From: CAZROT01 sp964601895
Lineage (GTDB): Bacteria; Pseudomonadota; Gammaproteobacteria; Enterobacterales; Enterobacteriaceae
Assembly: GCA_964601895.1 (NCBI GenBank)
Contig: CAZROT010000006.1
Location: 43,325 to 107,324, forward strand
Direction: 5' to 3'
DNA: 64,000 nucleotides
The notes beneath the pieces were generated by a model. It saw nothing but the letters and a program-made list of their open reading frames with translations, did not search any database and was not told the DNA's origin. Shown in pieces: positions 45,397-55,072 of this stretch. Position 1 is the stretch's first letter. Every line of letters begins with the position of its first letter. The translations under genes were made by a program, and so were the position numbers.

Positions 45397-46062
45397 TTAT
45401 CTGGTCATTACCTGCACGGCAGCGGGTGCTGCAGGAATAACTTCAGGAATTTCCGTTGAGCTGGCTGAAGCAATATCAGGAGGAGCAGGAGGCGCATACT
45501 TGTTGCTGGGAAAAGTAATGCCCAATGTGCCAGGTCCTGAAAGCGTACCATCCGGGTTTACATTAATAAAATCAATTTTTATTTTAGAATGATTAGCAAG
45601 ATCTAAGTGAACCGCTGCAGCCCTGGATAAGTCAATCACTTTTCCTGTCGCATAAGGGCCCCGGTCATTAACACGTACAATAATTTTACGGTTATTACTC
45701 AAATTAGTGACACGCACATAGCATGGCAACGGCAGGACAGGGTGCGCGGCGGTAAATTTATCAGAGTCAACCAGCTCACCAAGCACGGTAATTTTGCTGC
45801 CAGCCTCTTCCCCATACCAGGATGCGCTACCCGTTTCACTAAAATGCTGCGGATTTTGCACAATCTGGTATAACCTGCCAGCCATACTATAATCCTGACG
45901 GGTATAAAGGTTATAAGGCTCATAAACAGGCTCTGCACCACCGATGTTCTCAACCACATCAATCTGAGACAAATCAGATTGTTTTAAACCATGTTTTTCA
46001 GTACCACAGGAGACCAGCATGATAATTATAACAATCATCCACCAGAGCCCGTTTTGACGCAT
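45397..46062 (-). CDS. rlpA: Septal-ring lytic transglycosylase RlpA, lacking the SPOR domain
   Basis: Lipoprotein with a double-psi beta-barrel; in Pseudomonas RlpA cleaves denuded glycan strands. The 221-residue product has a lipoprotein signal (MIVIIIMLVSC), the QDYSMAGRLYQI linker, SWYGEEAGSKITVLGE, and the barrel motif VRVNDRGPY containing the key Asp, then LSRAAAVHLDL. E. coli RlpA is 362 residues; the C-terminal SPOR domain that targets septal peptidoglycan is missing, and the protein ends after a Pro/Ala-rich stretch. The ATG at 46062 has AGAAG six bases upstream; the longer frame into mrdB is not used. mrdB ends 10 bases upstream. Confidence 0.92.
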   Translation of the reverse strand: MRQNGLWWMIVIIIMLVSCGTEKHGLKQSDLSQIDVVENIGGAEPVYEPYNLYTRQDYSMAGRLYQIVQNPQHFSETGSASWYGEEAGSKITVLGELVDSDKFTAAHPVLPLPCYVRVTNLSNNRKIIVRVNDRGPYATGKVIDLSRAAAVHLDLANHSKIKIDFINVNPDGTLSGPGTLGITFPSNKYAPPAPPDIASASSTEIPEVIPAAPAAVQVMTR

Positions 46063-46072
46063 TACCATCTTC

Positions 46073-47185
46073 TTATAAATGCTTGGATAACAATTTCCTA
46101 TGCGTATGTATTGACATGACAATGCCAAATCCGGCCATAACGACTATCAACGCTGAGCCACCATAACTAATTAAAGGTAAAGGCACACCAACAACAGGCA
46201 AAATACCACTGACCATGCCGACATTAACAAATACATAAACAAATAAAATCAGCATCAATCCACCTGCAAGCACCCTGCCAAATGTAGTTTGCGCATTAAC
46301 TGCTATCATTAATCCACGTATGATAATAAAAAGATACAGCCCCATCAGCACGAGGACACCTGCTAAACCCAATTCTTCCGCCAGAACAGCAAAGATAAAA
46401 TCAGTATGGCGCTCTGGCAGGAACTCCAGCTGTGATTGCGTTCCCTGTAACCAACCCTTGCCAATAAGTCCACCTGAACCAATAGCTATCTTTGACTGGA
46501 TGATATGATAACCAGAACCAAGAGGATCAGATTCTGGATTGAGCAGCATCATGACACGATCACGTTGATAATCATGCATAAGAAAAAACCACATCACCGG
46601 GATAAAACATGCCAGTAAAATTATTGCAATAACAATCAGTTTCCAGCTCATACCCGCTAAAAACAGCACAAACAACCCGGATGCCGCCACCAGAACTGAA
46701 GTACCCAAATCAGGTTGGGCAGCAATCAATAAGGCAGGGAGGAGGATGAGAATAAAAGCAATACCCACATTTCTTAGTAGCGGCGGGCACACATCCCGAT
46801 TCATAAATCGGGCCACCATTAAAGGGACAGCAATTTTTGCAATTTCTGAAGGCTGGAAACGAACAAAACCAATATCCAGCCAGCGTTGCGCACCTTTACT
46901 TATCTGACCAAAAGCATCCACCATAACTAATAAAATCAGACAAATAAAATAAAGATAAGGTGCCCAGTATTCATAAACACGGGGAGGAATCTGCGCCAGA
47001 GTCAGCATAACTGTTAAACCAATAGCAATCTGGCTGATTTTGCGGATTATCATATCGATATTCTGGCCACTGGCGCTCCATACCACCAGTACACTGTAAG
47101 CAAGCAACGCTATGATTCCAATCAAAAATGGAAGATCAATATGCATCCTCGACCATAACGAACTACTTGGCTTATCTTCAGTCAT
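46073..47185 (-). CDS. mrdB: Peptidoglycan glycosyltransferase RodA (SEDS family)
   Basis: Polymerises lipid II during cell elongation together with PBP2. The 370-residue product (the length of E. coli RodA) has about ten membrane helices, the FQPSEIAKIAVPL motif, RDRVMMLLNPESDPLGSGYH, the LEFLPERHTDFIFAVLAEE loop with the essential Asp, and GVPLPLISYGGSA near the C-terminus. The start at 47185 (MTEDKPSS) overlaps the mrdA stop by eight bases (ATGACTGA), so translation is coupled. Confidence 0.97.
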   Translation of the reverse strand: MTEDKPSSSLWSRMHIDLPFLIGIIALLAYSVLVVWSASGQNIDMIIRKISQIAIGLTVMLTLAQIPPRVYEYWAPYLYFICLILLVMVDAFGQISKGAQRWLDIGFVRFQPSEIAKIAVPLMVARFMNRDVCPPLLRNVGIAFILILLPALLIAAQPDLGTSVLVAASGLFVLFLAGMSWKLIVIAIILLACFIPVMWFFLMHDYQRDRVMMLLNPESDPLGSGYHIIQSKIAIGSGGLIGKGWLQGTQSQLEFLPERHTDFIFAVLAEELGLAGVLVLMGLYLFIIIRGLMIAVNAQTTFGRVLAGGLMLILFVYVFVNVGMVSGILPVVGVPLPLISYGGSALIVVMAGFGIVMSIHTHRKLLSKHL

Positions 47186-49079
47186 GACCTGTAATACCAG
47201 CAACTGTAGAATTCGCGTTCATGCGTACCACAGGCTTTTTATCATCTAACAAAACATGATCGAGAATCTGACGAGTAATAGCACCAACAGTGGGTCCGGC
47301 ACCACCATTTTCAAGAATAACCGCTACAGCAATTGTCGGTTTTTCAAAAGGAGCAAAAGCCATCATCAGCTTATGATCACGCAAATGCTCAGCGACTTTA
47401 CTGGCATTATAGGTTTCATAACTATAGACCTGAACTGTGCCAGATTTAGCAGCGGCCTTATACGGTGTTCCTGCAAAGAAATGACGGCCTGTACCATTAG
47501 AGCGGTTAGCTACGCCAAACATACCATCTTTAGCAATCCCCCAATAGTCGGCATGAATGTCATTGATTCGACGTTGTTCCTGTTGTTTCCAAAAAACTTG
47601 TGAGTCATTTATTTGTGTGTGTAATAACAGGTGTGGCGTTTTCACATGGCCATCATTAATTAACGTAGTCAATGCTTTGGCCATTTGCACAGGTGTCGCA
47701 GTCCAGTAGCCCTGCCCTATGCCTACTGGAATGGTATCACCCTGATACCAGTTTTTATTATAACGTTTCTGTTTCCATTCTCTGGTAGGCATAATACCGG
47801 CACGCTCTTCTGCCAGATCTATTCCTGTGTAATCACCATAACCAAATTTACTCATCCATTCAGAAAGCTTATCTATACCCATTTTATAAGCTAGCTGGTA
47901 AAAAAAAGTATCTGAAGATTCTTCTAACGCTTTGGTGACATTCACGCGGCCATGTCCCGTTTTTTTCCAGTCACGATATCTTTTTTCAGAGCCAGGTAAT
48001 TGCCACCAACCAGGATCAAATAAAGTGGTCTCTTTATTGATAACACCGGCACTCAGTGCTGACACAGCAATATAAGGTTTCACTGTAGAGCCTGGTGAAT
48101 AAATGCCCTGAGTTGCGCGGTTGATAAGCGGACGATTGGGATCATTTAGCAGCGCCTGGTAAGCTTTGCCGGGAATATTTTTTACAAATAAATTAGGATC
48201 ATAACCCGGCGTTGACACTAAAGCCAGAATGCCACCAGTACGTGGATCACTCACGACTACAGCAGCTCTACTACCCGCCAATAATTGCTCAATATGAATT
48301 TGTAAATTCAGATCTAATGTCAGCCAGATATCTTTACCTGCCTGAGGAGGTTGTTCATGTAATCGACGAATTAAACGGCCGCGATTGTTAATTTCAACTT
48401 CTTCATAACCAATTTTACCATGTAATACAGATTCATAAAAACGCTCTATACCTAATTTCCCGGTATCCTGAGTTGCCGCATAATTAGCGAGTATTCCTTC
48501 TTTTTCCATATGCTCAACATCTTTTTCGTTAATCCGGGAAACATAACCAATAACATGAGCCAGGGCAGAGCCATAAGGATAATAACGTTGCTGATAGCTT
48601 TTTATCTCAACACCAGGAAAGCGAAATTGATTAACAACAAAACGCGCAACCTGAACGTCAGTCAATGATGATTTGAGAGGAACAGACATGAATCGCCGTG
48701 AACGCTGCCGTTCTTTATTGAAATTTACAATATCGTCATCATTCAGTTCGACAATAGGCTTTAATGCCTTCAAGATAGCAGGTAAATTCTCTATTTTTTC
48801 TGGCATCAATTCCAGCTGATAAATAGTTCGATTAAGCGCTAAAGGTATACCATTACGGTCATAAATAATGCCACGGCTTGGTGCAATCGGCACCAATTTA
48901 ATCCGATTTTCATTAGAGCGTGTACGATAATCTTCAACACGGTTAATTTGCAAATGGTATAAATTTACTATCAATACCCCAGTGAGCAATAAAATGACCA
49001 CAATTGCCACTAAAGTACGACGTACAAACAAGGCAGATTCAGCCGGGTAGTCACGAAAAAGATTAGACTCTATTTTCAT
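47178..49079 (-). CDS. mrdA: Penicillin-binding protein 2
   Basis: Elongasome transpeptidase that works with RodA. The 633-residue product matches E. coli PBP2 in length: one membrane anchor (VAIVVILLLTGVLIVNLYHL), a pedestal domain, and a transpeptidase domain with SPGSTVKP (Ser about 330), SSD, and KSGT motifs. All catalytic motifs are present. In E. coli rsfS (ybeB) and rlmH (ybeA) lie upstream in the same direction; here the upstream 780 bp hold no gene. Confidence 0.97.
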   Translation of the reverse strand: MKIESNLFRDYPAESALFVRRTLVAIVVILLLTGVLIVNLYHLQINRVEDYRTRSNENRIKLVPIAPSRGIIYDRNGIPLALNRTIYQLELMPEKIENLPAILKALKPIVELNDDDIVNFNKERQRSRRFMSVPLKSSLTDVQVARFVVNQFRFPGVEIKSYQQRYYPYGSALAHVIGYVSRINEKDVEHMEKEGILANYAATQDTGKLGIERFYESVLHGKIGYEEVEINNRGRLIRRLHEQPPQAGKDIWLTLDLNLQIHIEQLLAGSRAAVVVSDPRTGGILALVSTPGYDPNLFVKNIPGKAYQALLNDPNRPLINRATQGIYSPGSTVKPYIAVSALSAGVINKETTLFDPGWWQLPGSEKRYRDWKKTGHGRVNVTKALEESSDTFFYQLAYKMGIDKLSEWMSKFGYGDYTGIDLAEERAGIMPTREWKQKRYNKNWYQGDTIPVGIGQGYWTATPVQMAKALTTLINDGHVKTPHLLLHTQINDSQVFWKQQEQRRINDIHADYWGIAKDGMFGVANRSNGTGRHFFAGTPYKAAAKSGTVQVYSYETYNASKVAEHLRDHKLMMAFAPFEKPTIAVAVILENGGAGPTVGAITRQILDHVLLDDKKPVVRMNANSTVAGITGHD

Positions 49080-49860
49080 TTATAAATGGTATGCAATTAT
49101 AAAAAATATTTAAAATTAGCTAGTTCAACATTAGCTAGCACAGCAGACAGACTCAACGTAAACATATTCTGTTCATGATTTTTCCTGAAAGCCCATCGAT
49201 TTTTTCCAGGATAAAAAATTATATCGATCCTGTCTTTTATTTTATTTTTCAGGATATGCTGTTGCAGCTATAATAAATGCTTATTAAGAAAGCAGGACAG
49301 TCACTTTCTAACAAAGTAACATTATTCTATAAAGCATCGCATTACTTTTACCCAATTACAGCTACAATTTTACCTATTACTAAACTACATCTGAGATGAC
49401 ACTACACTGCTGGCAGCTTATTTCACTCATTAATATTCATTAGTCTATTATAAATATAATACTATAATGTAGAAAATAACTGAATTTTAATTAAAAGTTC
49501 ATAAATAATACGTTTATAGCATATCTATTAATTTACAGAATTATAAGCCTGACACTGCCTTATTAATAAGACCAATTATAATTAAGTGAAGTTAAATTTA
49601 AACTATGTATTAATTATATTATTTGCGTGATCACACAAATCATCGTTTTATTGATACAGGATCTATGTATAAAATGTTACTAATCAGTCAGGTACATAAA
49701 AACTGCGGGCCTGTTTAGATACAGAAATTACAATTCTGTTATAACAGCAAAAAATGGTTGGATACTGGCACATAATATCGACATAGCAGCTAATCCTGTA
49801 GCCGGTAATGGATTCCATGCAGGAAAATAACGATTATAGCGTACGTCGAATAGGCTAATT
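49080..49860. other. AT-rich gap between mrdA and the ribosomal operons
   Basis: About 780 bp without a supported gene, very AT-rich. rsfS and rlmH, expected upstream of mrdA, are absent. This joins two blocks that are far apart in E. coli. Confidence 0.55.
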
Positions 49861-49889
49861 TAAAAAAACGGCCAGTATTCTACTGGCCG
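49861..49889 (-). terminator. Rho-independent terminator of the alpha operon
   Basis: A perfect 9-bp stem (CGGCCAGTA 49869-49877, loop TTC, TACTGGCCG 49881-49889), followed on the minus strand by TTTTTTTA. It lies 55 bases after rplQ. Confidence 0.92.
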
Positions 49890-49943
49890 GTTCAAAGAAC
49901 TTATAAATCACAACAGGATAATGCCGTTAGATATGAGTTAGCA

Positions 49944-50336
49944 CTATTCTATAACTGCAACTTCTGCTGTTTTATCAGCACCACGATCAACTAATTCAAT
50001 ATATGCCATAGGTGCGTTATCACCTGTGCGAAAGCCACATTTTAAAATACGGACGTATCCACCAGGGCGATTTGCAAAACGCGGACCTAACTCATTAAAT
50101 AACTTTGCTACGATTGCATTGTCACGAGTACGGGCAAACGCCAGACGACGACTGGCTACACTGTCATTTCTGGCAAGGGTAATCAGAGGTTCAACAACAC
50201 GACGTAATTCTTTCGCCTTAGGCAAAGTTGTCTTAATTATTTCATGACGCACCAAAGCGCTTGACATGTTACGAAACATAGCAGAACGATGGCTGCTATT
50301 GCGATTCAGCTGACGACCACTCTTACGATGGCGCAT
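49944..50336 (-). CDS. rplQ: Large ribosomal subunit protein bL17
   Basis: Structural protein of the 50S subunit near the exit tunnel. The 130-residue product (E. coli 127) starts MRHRKSGRQLNRNSSHRSAM and keeps LRRVVEPLITLA and the RPGGYVRILK motif. It is the last gene of the alpha operon, 41 bases after rpoA, and is followed by a strong terminator. Confidence 0.98.
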   Translation of the reverse strand: MRHRKSGRQLNRNSSHRSAMFRNMSSALVRHEIIKTTLPKAKELRRVVEPLITLARNDSVASRRLAFARTRDNAIVAKLFNELGPRFANRPGGYVRILKCGFRTGDNAPMAYIELVDRGADKTAEVAVIE

Positions 50337-50377
50337 GACCTTATCCTCTTTATCAGTAAGACCTTAAATGATCCTTG

Positions 50378-51367
50378 TTACTTTTCAGCAATGCTATCTG
50401 GTGGCCAATTCTCAAGGCGCTGGCCCAAAGACAGACCACGTGCAGCCAGCACATCTTTAATTTCGGTAAGTGATTTTTTACCTAAATTCGGTGTTTTTAG
50501 CAATTCAACTTCAGTACGTTGTACGAGATCGCCAATATAATGAACAGTTTCCGCTTTAAGACAATTAGCAGAGCGTACAGTCAATTCGAGATCATCAACA
50601 GGGCACAACAATATCGGGTCAAATTCCGGTTTTTCTTCTTTAACTTCCGGTTGGCGAACATCGCGTAAATCGACAAAAGCTTCCAGTTGTTCAGCAAGAA
50701 CAGTTGCCGCGCGACGAATAGCTTCTTCAGGATCAACCGTACCATTAGTTTCCATATCAATAATGAGCTTGTCTAAATCGGTGCGTTGCTCTACACGCGC
50801 CGCTTCAACATTATAAGCAATACGCTCAACAGGGCTGTAACAGGCGTCAATCAACAAACGACCAATTGGGCGTCCATCTTCTTCCAAATGAACCCTAGCT
50901 GCAGCGGGCACATAGCCACGGCCACGCTGAACTTTGATACGCATATTGATGGATGCATTCTTATCAGTAAGATGACAGAGAACATGCTGTGGCTTGATGA
51001 TTTCAATACTATCATCATGAATGATATCAGCAGCAGTTACAGGGCCAGTTCCAAATTTATTTAAAGTAAGAATGGCTTCATCTTTTCCATGCATTTTTAC
51101 TGCCAGACCTTTCAGATTGAGCAGAATTTCCAGTATATCTTCCTGCACGCCTTCTTTAGTACTATATTCATGAAGGACACCGTCAATCTCAACCTCAGTG
51201 ACTGCACATCCAGGAAGTGATGAAAGCAGAATGCGGCGCAACGCATTACCAAGAGTATGGCCAAAACCACGCTCCAGAGGCTCAAGAGTCACTCTGGCAT
51301 GTGTCAAACTGATCTGCTCAATATCCACAAGTCGTGGTTTTAAAAATTCTGTCACAGAACCCTGCAT
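50378..51367 (-). CDS. rpoA: RNA polymerase subunit alpha
   Basis: Assembles RNA polymerase through its N-terminal domain and contacts UP elements and activators through its C-terminal domain. The 329-residue product has exactly the E. coli length, starting MQGSVTEFLKPRLVDIEQIS, with the dimerisation motif LRRILLSSLPG and a full C-terminal domain containing VRSANCLKAE and the NLGKKSLTEIK helix. Located between rpsD and rplQ. Confidence 0.99.
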   Translation of the reverse strand: MQGSVTEFLKPRLVDIEQISLTHARVTLEPLERGFGHTLGNALRRILLSSLPGCAVTEVEIDGVLHEYSTKEGVQEDILEILLNLKGLAVKMHGKDEAILTLNKFGTGPVTAADIIHDDSIEIIKPQHVLCHLTDKNASINMRIKVQRGRGYVPAAARVHLEEDGRPIGRLLIDACYSPVERIAYNVEAARVEQRTDLDKLIIDMETNGTVDPEEAIRRAATVLAEQLEAFVDLRDVRQPEVKEEKPEFDPILLCPVDDLELTVRSANCLKAETVHYIGDLVQRTEVELLKTPNLGKKSLTEIKDVLAARGLSLGQRLENWPPDSIAEK

Positions 51368-51392
51368 TGTTTCCTCTCTTTAATACTAAGCC

Positions 51393-52013
51393 TTACTTAG
51401 AATAAAGCTCGACGATCAGGTGTTCGTTAATATCCGCAGACAAGTCAGCACGTTCAGGAACATGTTTAAACACACCTTCCATCTTTACAGCATCCACATC
51501 GAGCCAGACAGGCTTTTCACGCTGGTCAGCCAGTTCCAGTGCTGCTTTGACGCGAGATTGCTTCTTAGCCTTTTCACGGATACTAATTATTGAGCCTGGA
51601 GTCACCTGGCAGGATGCGATATTAACAACACGCCCATCTATCATGACAGCTTTATGACTGACCAGTTGACGCGATTCTGCACGCGTAGCACCAAAACCCA
51701 TACGATAGACAACATTATCCAAACGGCCTTCCAGTAACTGCAACAAATTCTCACCTGTATTGCCTTTGAGGCGTGCAGCTTTTCTGTAATAGTTACGAAA
51801 CTGGCGTTCAAGAACACCATAAGTACGACGAACTTTTTGCTTTTCACGTAGCTGGACACCATAACCAGATAGCCGCGGTTTACGCGCACCATGCTGACCG
51901 GGAGCCTGTTCGATTTTACACTTGGAATCTATCGCCCGGACACCCGAATTTAAGAATAAATCCGTACCCTCGCGACGGCTCAGCTTGAGCTTAGGTCCCA
52001 AATATCTTGCCAT
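51393..52013 (-). CDS. rpsD: Small ribosomal subunit protein uS4
   Basis: Primary 16S rRNA-binding protein; in E. coli it also represses the alpha operon by binding its leader. The 206-residue product (E. coli 206) starts MARYLGPKLKLSRREGTDLF and contains the S4 RNA-binding domain (RLDNVVYRMGF...LVSHKAVMIDG). The Cys-free early region fits the enterobacterial form. 25 bases before rpoA. Confidence 0.98.
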   Translation of the reverse strand: MARYLGPKLKLSRREGTDLFLNSGVRAIDSKCKIEQAPGQHGARKPRLSGYGVQLREKQKVRRTYGVLERQFRNYYRKAARLKGNTGENLLQLLEGRLDNVVYRMGFGATRAESRQLVSHKAVMIDGRVVNIASCQVTPGSIISIREKAKKQSRVKAALELADQREKPVWLDVDAVKMEGVFKHVPERADLSADINEHLIVELYSK

Positions 52014-52046
52014 TTTATTTCTCCAACAATCCCGAAGACAGCAGAA

Positions 52047-52436
52047 CTACACTCGACGCTTTTTAGGTGGACGACAACCGTTATGAGGAATGGGAGTCAC
52101 ATCAGTAATATTAGTGATGCGAAAACCAGCAGCATTCAACGCACGGATAGTAGATTCACGACCTGGACCTGGTCCTTTAACCATAACTTCCAGATTTTTA
52201 ATACCATATTCTTTCACTGCATCAGCACAACGCTCTGCCGCAACCTGTGCTGCAAATGGCGTGGATTTACGAGAACCACGAAAACCAGAACCACCTGCAG
52301 TTGCCCAACCCAATGCATTACCCTGACGATCAGTGATAGTAACAATGGTATTGTTGAAAGAAGCATGAATGTGCGCCATACCATCAGGAATTTGCTTCCT
52401 GATACGCTTACGTACACGGACAGGTACCTTTGCCAT
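52047..52436 (-). CDS. rpsK: Small ribosomal subunit protein uS11
   Basis: Platform protein of the 30S subunit that contacts mRNA near the Shine-Dalgarno helix. The 129-residue product equals E. coli S11 in length. Motifs HIHASFNNTIVTITDRQGN and the C-terminal ITDVTPIPHNGCRPPKKRRV are intact. Alpha operon gene between rpsM and rpsD. Confidence 0.98.
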   Translation of the reverse strand: MAKVPVRVRKRIRKQIPDGMAHIHASFNNTIVTITDRQGNALGWATAGGSGFRGSRKSTPFAAQVAAERCADAVKEYGIKNLEVMVKGPGPGRESTIRALNAAGFRITNITDVTPIPHNGCRPPKKRRV

Positions 52437-52456
52437 TATTCAATTAACCCCACACA

Positions 52457-52813
52457 TTATTTTTTGATCGGCTTACGTGGACCCTTGCGGGTACGTGCGT
52501 TAGTCTTCGTACGCTGACCACGAACAGGTAAACCACGACGATGACGCAAACCACGATAAGTGCCAAGATCCATCAGACGCTTGATGCTCAGGGTAACTTC
52601 ACGACGCAAATCACCTTCCACAACATATTTGGCAACTTCATCACGCAATTTTTCGATATCTGCTTCAGACAGTTCACCGATCTTTACATGCTCGGCAATT
52701 CCCGCCGCAGCACAGATAACGTGCGAACGAGAAACTCCAATACCATATATCGACGTTAATGCGATCAAAGTATGCTTTTGATCAGGAACGTTAATGCCTG
52801 CTATACGGGCCAC
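52457..52813 (-). CDS. rpsM: Small ribosomal subunit protein uS13
   Basis: 30S head protein forming bridges to the 50S subunit and contacting tRNA in the P site. The 118-residue product (E. coli 118) starts MARIAGINVPDQKHTLIALT and keeps GTYRGLRHRRGLPVRGQRTK at the C-terminal third. First gene of the alpha operon. The 147-bp gap before it is where the S4-binding leader pseudoknot would be expected, and it contains a short stem (GCTGG/CCAGC near 52905-52922). Confidence 0.98.
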   Translation of the reverse strand: MARIAGINVPDQKHTLIALTSIYGIGVSRSHVICAAAGIAEHVKIGELSEADIEKLRDEVAKYVVEGDLRREVTLSIKRLMDLGTYRGLRHRRGLPVRGQRTKTNARTRKGPRKPIKK

Positions 52814-52960
52814 TATGTACTCCTGGATTTAAGGAACAACACTATTCTGAAAGCCCGTTTTCAGGATACTTAAACAGTGTTGCAATTACACACAATAAAA
52901 AGATCGGCTGGTTAATCTATCCAGCTCAATCCAACTTTGCAAGAAAAAAAAACTGTTAAA

Positions 52961-53077
52961 TTAACCCTGACGTTGTTTATGTTTAGGTTCATTACTACAA
53001 ATAACTCGAACAACACCCTTGCGCTTAACAATTTTACAATTACGACATAACTTCTTAACGGAAGCACGTACTTTCAT
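52961..53077 (-). CDS. rpmJ: Large ribosomal subunit protein bL36
   Basis: A 38-residue zinc-ribbon protein: MKVRASVKKLCRNCKIVKRK, then VRVICSNEPKHKQRQG, with Cys11, Cys14, Cys27 and His33 as ligands, so it is the zinc-containing C+ form. It follows secY by 31 bases at the end of the spc operon, as in E. coli. Confidence 0.97.
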   Translation of the reverse strand: MKVRASVKKLCRNCKIVKRKGVVRVICSNEPKHKQRQG

Positions 53078-53108
53078 TTTTTTCTCCGTAACCCTGCTAC
53101 ATCTATGA

Positions 53109-54440
53109 CTAACGGTTATATCCTTTAAGGTTTGCTTTTTTTAATACAGACTCGTACTGACTGGACATCATTTGAGTTTGTACCTGAACCATAAAGTCCA
53201 TAATAACGACAACGACAATAAGCAATGAAGTACCACCAAAATAAAAGGGCATTTTCATTGCATCACGCATGAATTCCGGTATCAGGCAAATAAAAGTAAT
53301 ATATAACGAGCCAATAAGAGTAAGACGCGTCATCACTTTGTCAATATACTTAGCTGTTTGTTCTCCCGGACGAATGCCAGGCACGAACGCTCCGGATTTT
53401 TTTAGGTTATCTGCAGTTTCACGTGGATTGAATACTAATGCAGTATAAAAAAAACAGAAGAAAACAATCGCAGAAGCATAGAGAAGAACATACAAAGGTT
53501 GCCCGGGCTGTAAGTACATAGAAACTGCCGTTAACCAGCTCCAACCGGTCCCGCCTCCGAACCACGATGCGATAGTGGCGGGAAACAAAATAATACTCGA
53601 GGCAAAAATCGCGGGAATAACACCAGCCATATTAACTTTTAATGGTAAATGCGAACTTTGTGCAGCATAAACGCGGCGGCCCTGTTGACGCTTTGCATAG
53701 TTAACAACAATTCGACGCTGCCCTCGTTCAATAAACACTACAAAATAGGTGACGATAAATATGAGTATTGCGACCAAAAACAAGAGAAGAAAGTGCAGAT
53801 CTCCTTGCCTTGCCTGCTCAATAGTATGACCTACTGCCTGTGGAAATTCAGCAACAATACCGGCAAAGATGAGAATAGAAATACCATTCCCAATGCCACG
53901 CTCAGTAATTTGTTCTCCTAGCCACATCAAAAACATAGTTCCAGTAACCAGACTGATAACCGCAGTAAAATAAAAAACGAATCCGGCATTGACGACTAAC
54001 CCTTGCATTCCGGGCATATTCGGCAAACCTGTAGCGATACCAATCGACTGAAATACAGCTAATACCAGAGTACTATAACGGGTATACTGACTTATCTTGC
54101 GTCGACCGACTTCACCTTCTTTTTTCATTTCTGCCAACGCAGGATGTACCACCGTCAGCAACTGAATAATGATGGATGCAGATATATAGGGCATAATGCC
54201 CAAAGCAAAAATAGACGCACGGCTAAGCGCACCACCGGAAAACATATTGAACATTTCGATGATGGTGCCTCTTTGCTGCTCAAGTAACTTTGCAAGTACT
54301 GTCGCATCAATACCAGGAATAGGGATAAACGAGCCGATACGGAAAACAATTAATGCGCCTATGACAAACAAAAGCCTGCGCTTTAATTCACCTAAACCGC
54401 CTTTAGCACTTTGAAAATCTAATCCTGGTTGTTTAGCCAT
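53109..54440 (-). CDS. secY: Protein translocase channel subunit SecY
   Basis: Central pore of the SecYEG translocon in the inner membrane. The 443-residue product equals E. coli SecY in length, with ten membrane helices, the plug region after TM1, the FNMFSGGALSRASIFALGIMPY-type segment near residue 65, and the cytoplasmic loop motif QQGRRVYAAQSSHLPLK. Eight bases after rplO within the spc operon. 4.5S RNA for the SRP targeting route is also in the window. Confidence 0.98.
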   Translation of the reverse strand: MAKQPGLDFQSAKGGLGELKRRLLFVIGALIVFRIGSFIPIPGIDATVLAKLLEQQRGTIIEMFNMFSGGALSRASIFALGIMPYISASIIIQLLTVVHPALAEMKKEGEVGRRKISQYTRYSTLVLAVFQSIGIATGLPNMPGMQGLVVNAGFVFYFTAVISLVTGTMFLMWLGEQITERGIGNGISILIFAGIVAEFPQAVGHTIEQARQGDLHFLLLFLVAILIFIVTYFVVFIERGQRRIVVNYAKRQQGRRVYAAQSSHLPLKVNMAGVIPAIFASSIILFPATIASWFGGGTGWSWLTAVSMYLQPGQPLYVLLYASAIVFFCFFYTALVFNPRETADNLKKSGAFVPGIRPGEQTAKYIDKVMTRLTLIGSLYITFICLIPEFMRDAMKMPFYFGGTSLLIVVVVIMDFMVQVQTQMMSSQYESVLKKANLKGYNR

Positions 54441-54448
54441 CAGTTCAA

Positions 54449-54883
54449 TTATTCCTCGATTTTACCACCAGCAGCCTCGATAGCGATACGAGCCCCCTTC
54501 GTCACACGCAAACCACGCACGGTAACTGGACGGGTAATTTCACCAGAAAGCATAACTTTCGCAAATTCAATTCGAATTCCAACAATATTAGCGGCTTTCA
54601 ATGCATGCAAATCAATAACATCAGTTTCTATATCAGCCAGTTGAGAAAGGCGTACTTCCGCTGTGACCATAGCCTTACGTGAAGTAAAACCAAATTTTGG
54701 CAGACGACGATACAACGGCATCTGGCCGCCTTCAAATCCACGACGGATACTTCCGCCAGAACGGGATTTTTGACCTTTATGACCACGACCACCTGTTTTT
54801 CCCAAACCAGAACCAATACCACGACCCCGACGTTTGGGTGCATGCTTCGATCCTTCAGCCGGAGCCAGAGCATTTAAGCGCAT
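54449..54883 (-). CDS. rplO: Large ribosomal subunit protein uL15
   Basis: 50S protein that reaches deep into 23S rRNA with a glycine/arginine-rich N-terminal extension (KRRGRGIGSGLGKTGGRGHK). The 144-residue product has the E. coli length. It starts MRLNALAPAEGSKHAPKR, three bases after rpmD ends. Confidence 0.98.
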   Translation of the reverse strand: MRLNALAPAEGSKHAPKRRGRGIGSGLGKTGGRGHKGQKSRSGGSIRRGFEGGQMPLYRRLPKFGFTSRKAMVTAEVRLSQLADIETDVIDLHALKAANIVGIRIEFAKVMLSGEITRPVTVRGLRVTKGARIAIEAAGGKIEE

Positions 54884-54886
54884 TTT

Positions 54887-55066
54887 TTACTCCTCGACCT
54901 TAACCATGTAGGAAATCGAATTGAACATGCCACGCACAGCAGGAGTATCATCCAGCTCTACGGTATGACCAATACGGCGTAGACCCAAACCAACCAGCGT
55001 TGCTTTATGCTTTGGCAGACGACCGATAGCGCTACGAACTTGAGTAATTTTAACTTTCTTTGCCAT
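54887..55066 (-). CDS. rpmD: Large ribosomal subunit protein uL30
   Basis: A 59-residue 50S protein starting MAKKVKITQVRSAIGRLPKH and keeping LGLRRIGHTVELDDTPAVRG. E. coli L30 has 59 residues. Located between rpsE (6-base gap) and rplO (3-base gap), the conserved spc operon position. Confidence 0.97.
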   Translation of the reverse strand: MAKKVKITQVRSAIGRLPKHKATLVGLGLRRIGHTVELDDTPAVRGMFNSISYMVKVEE

Positions 55067-55072
55067 AACTTT

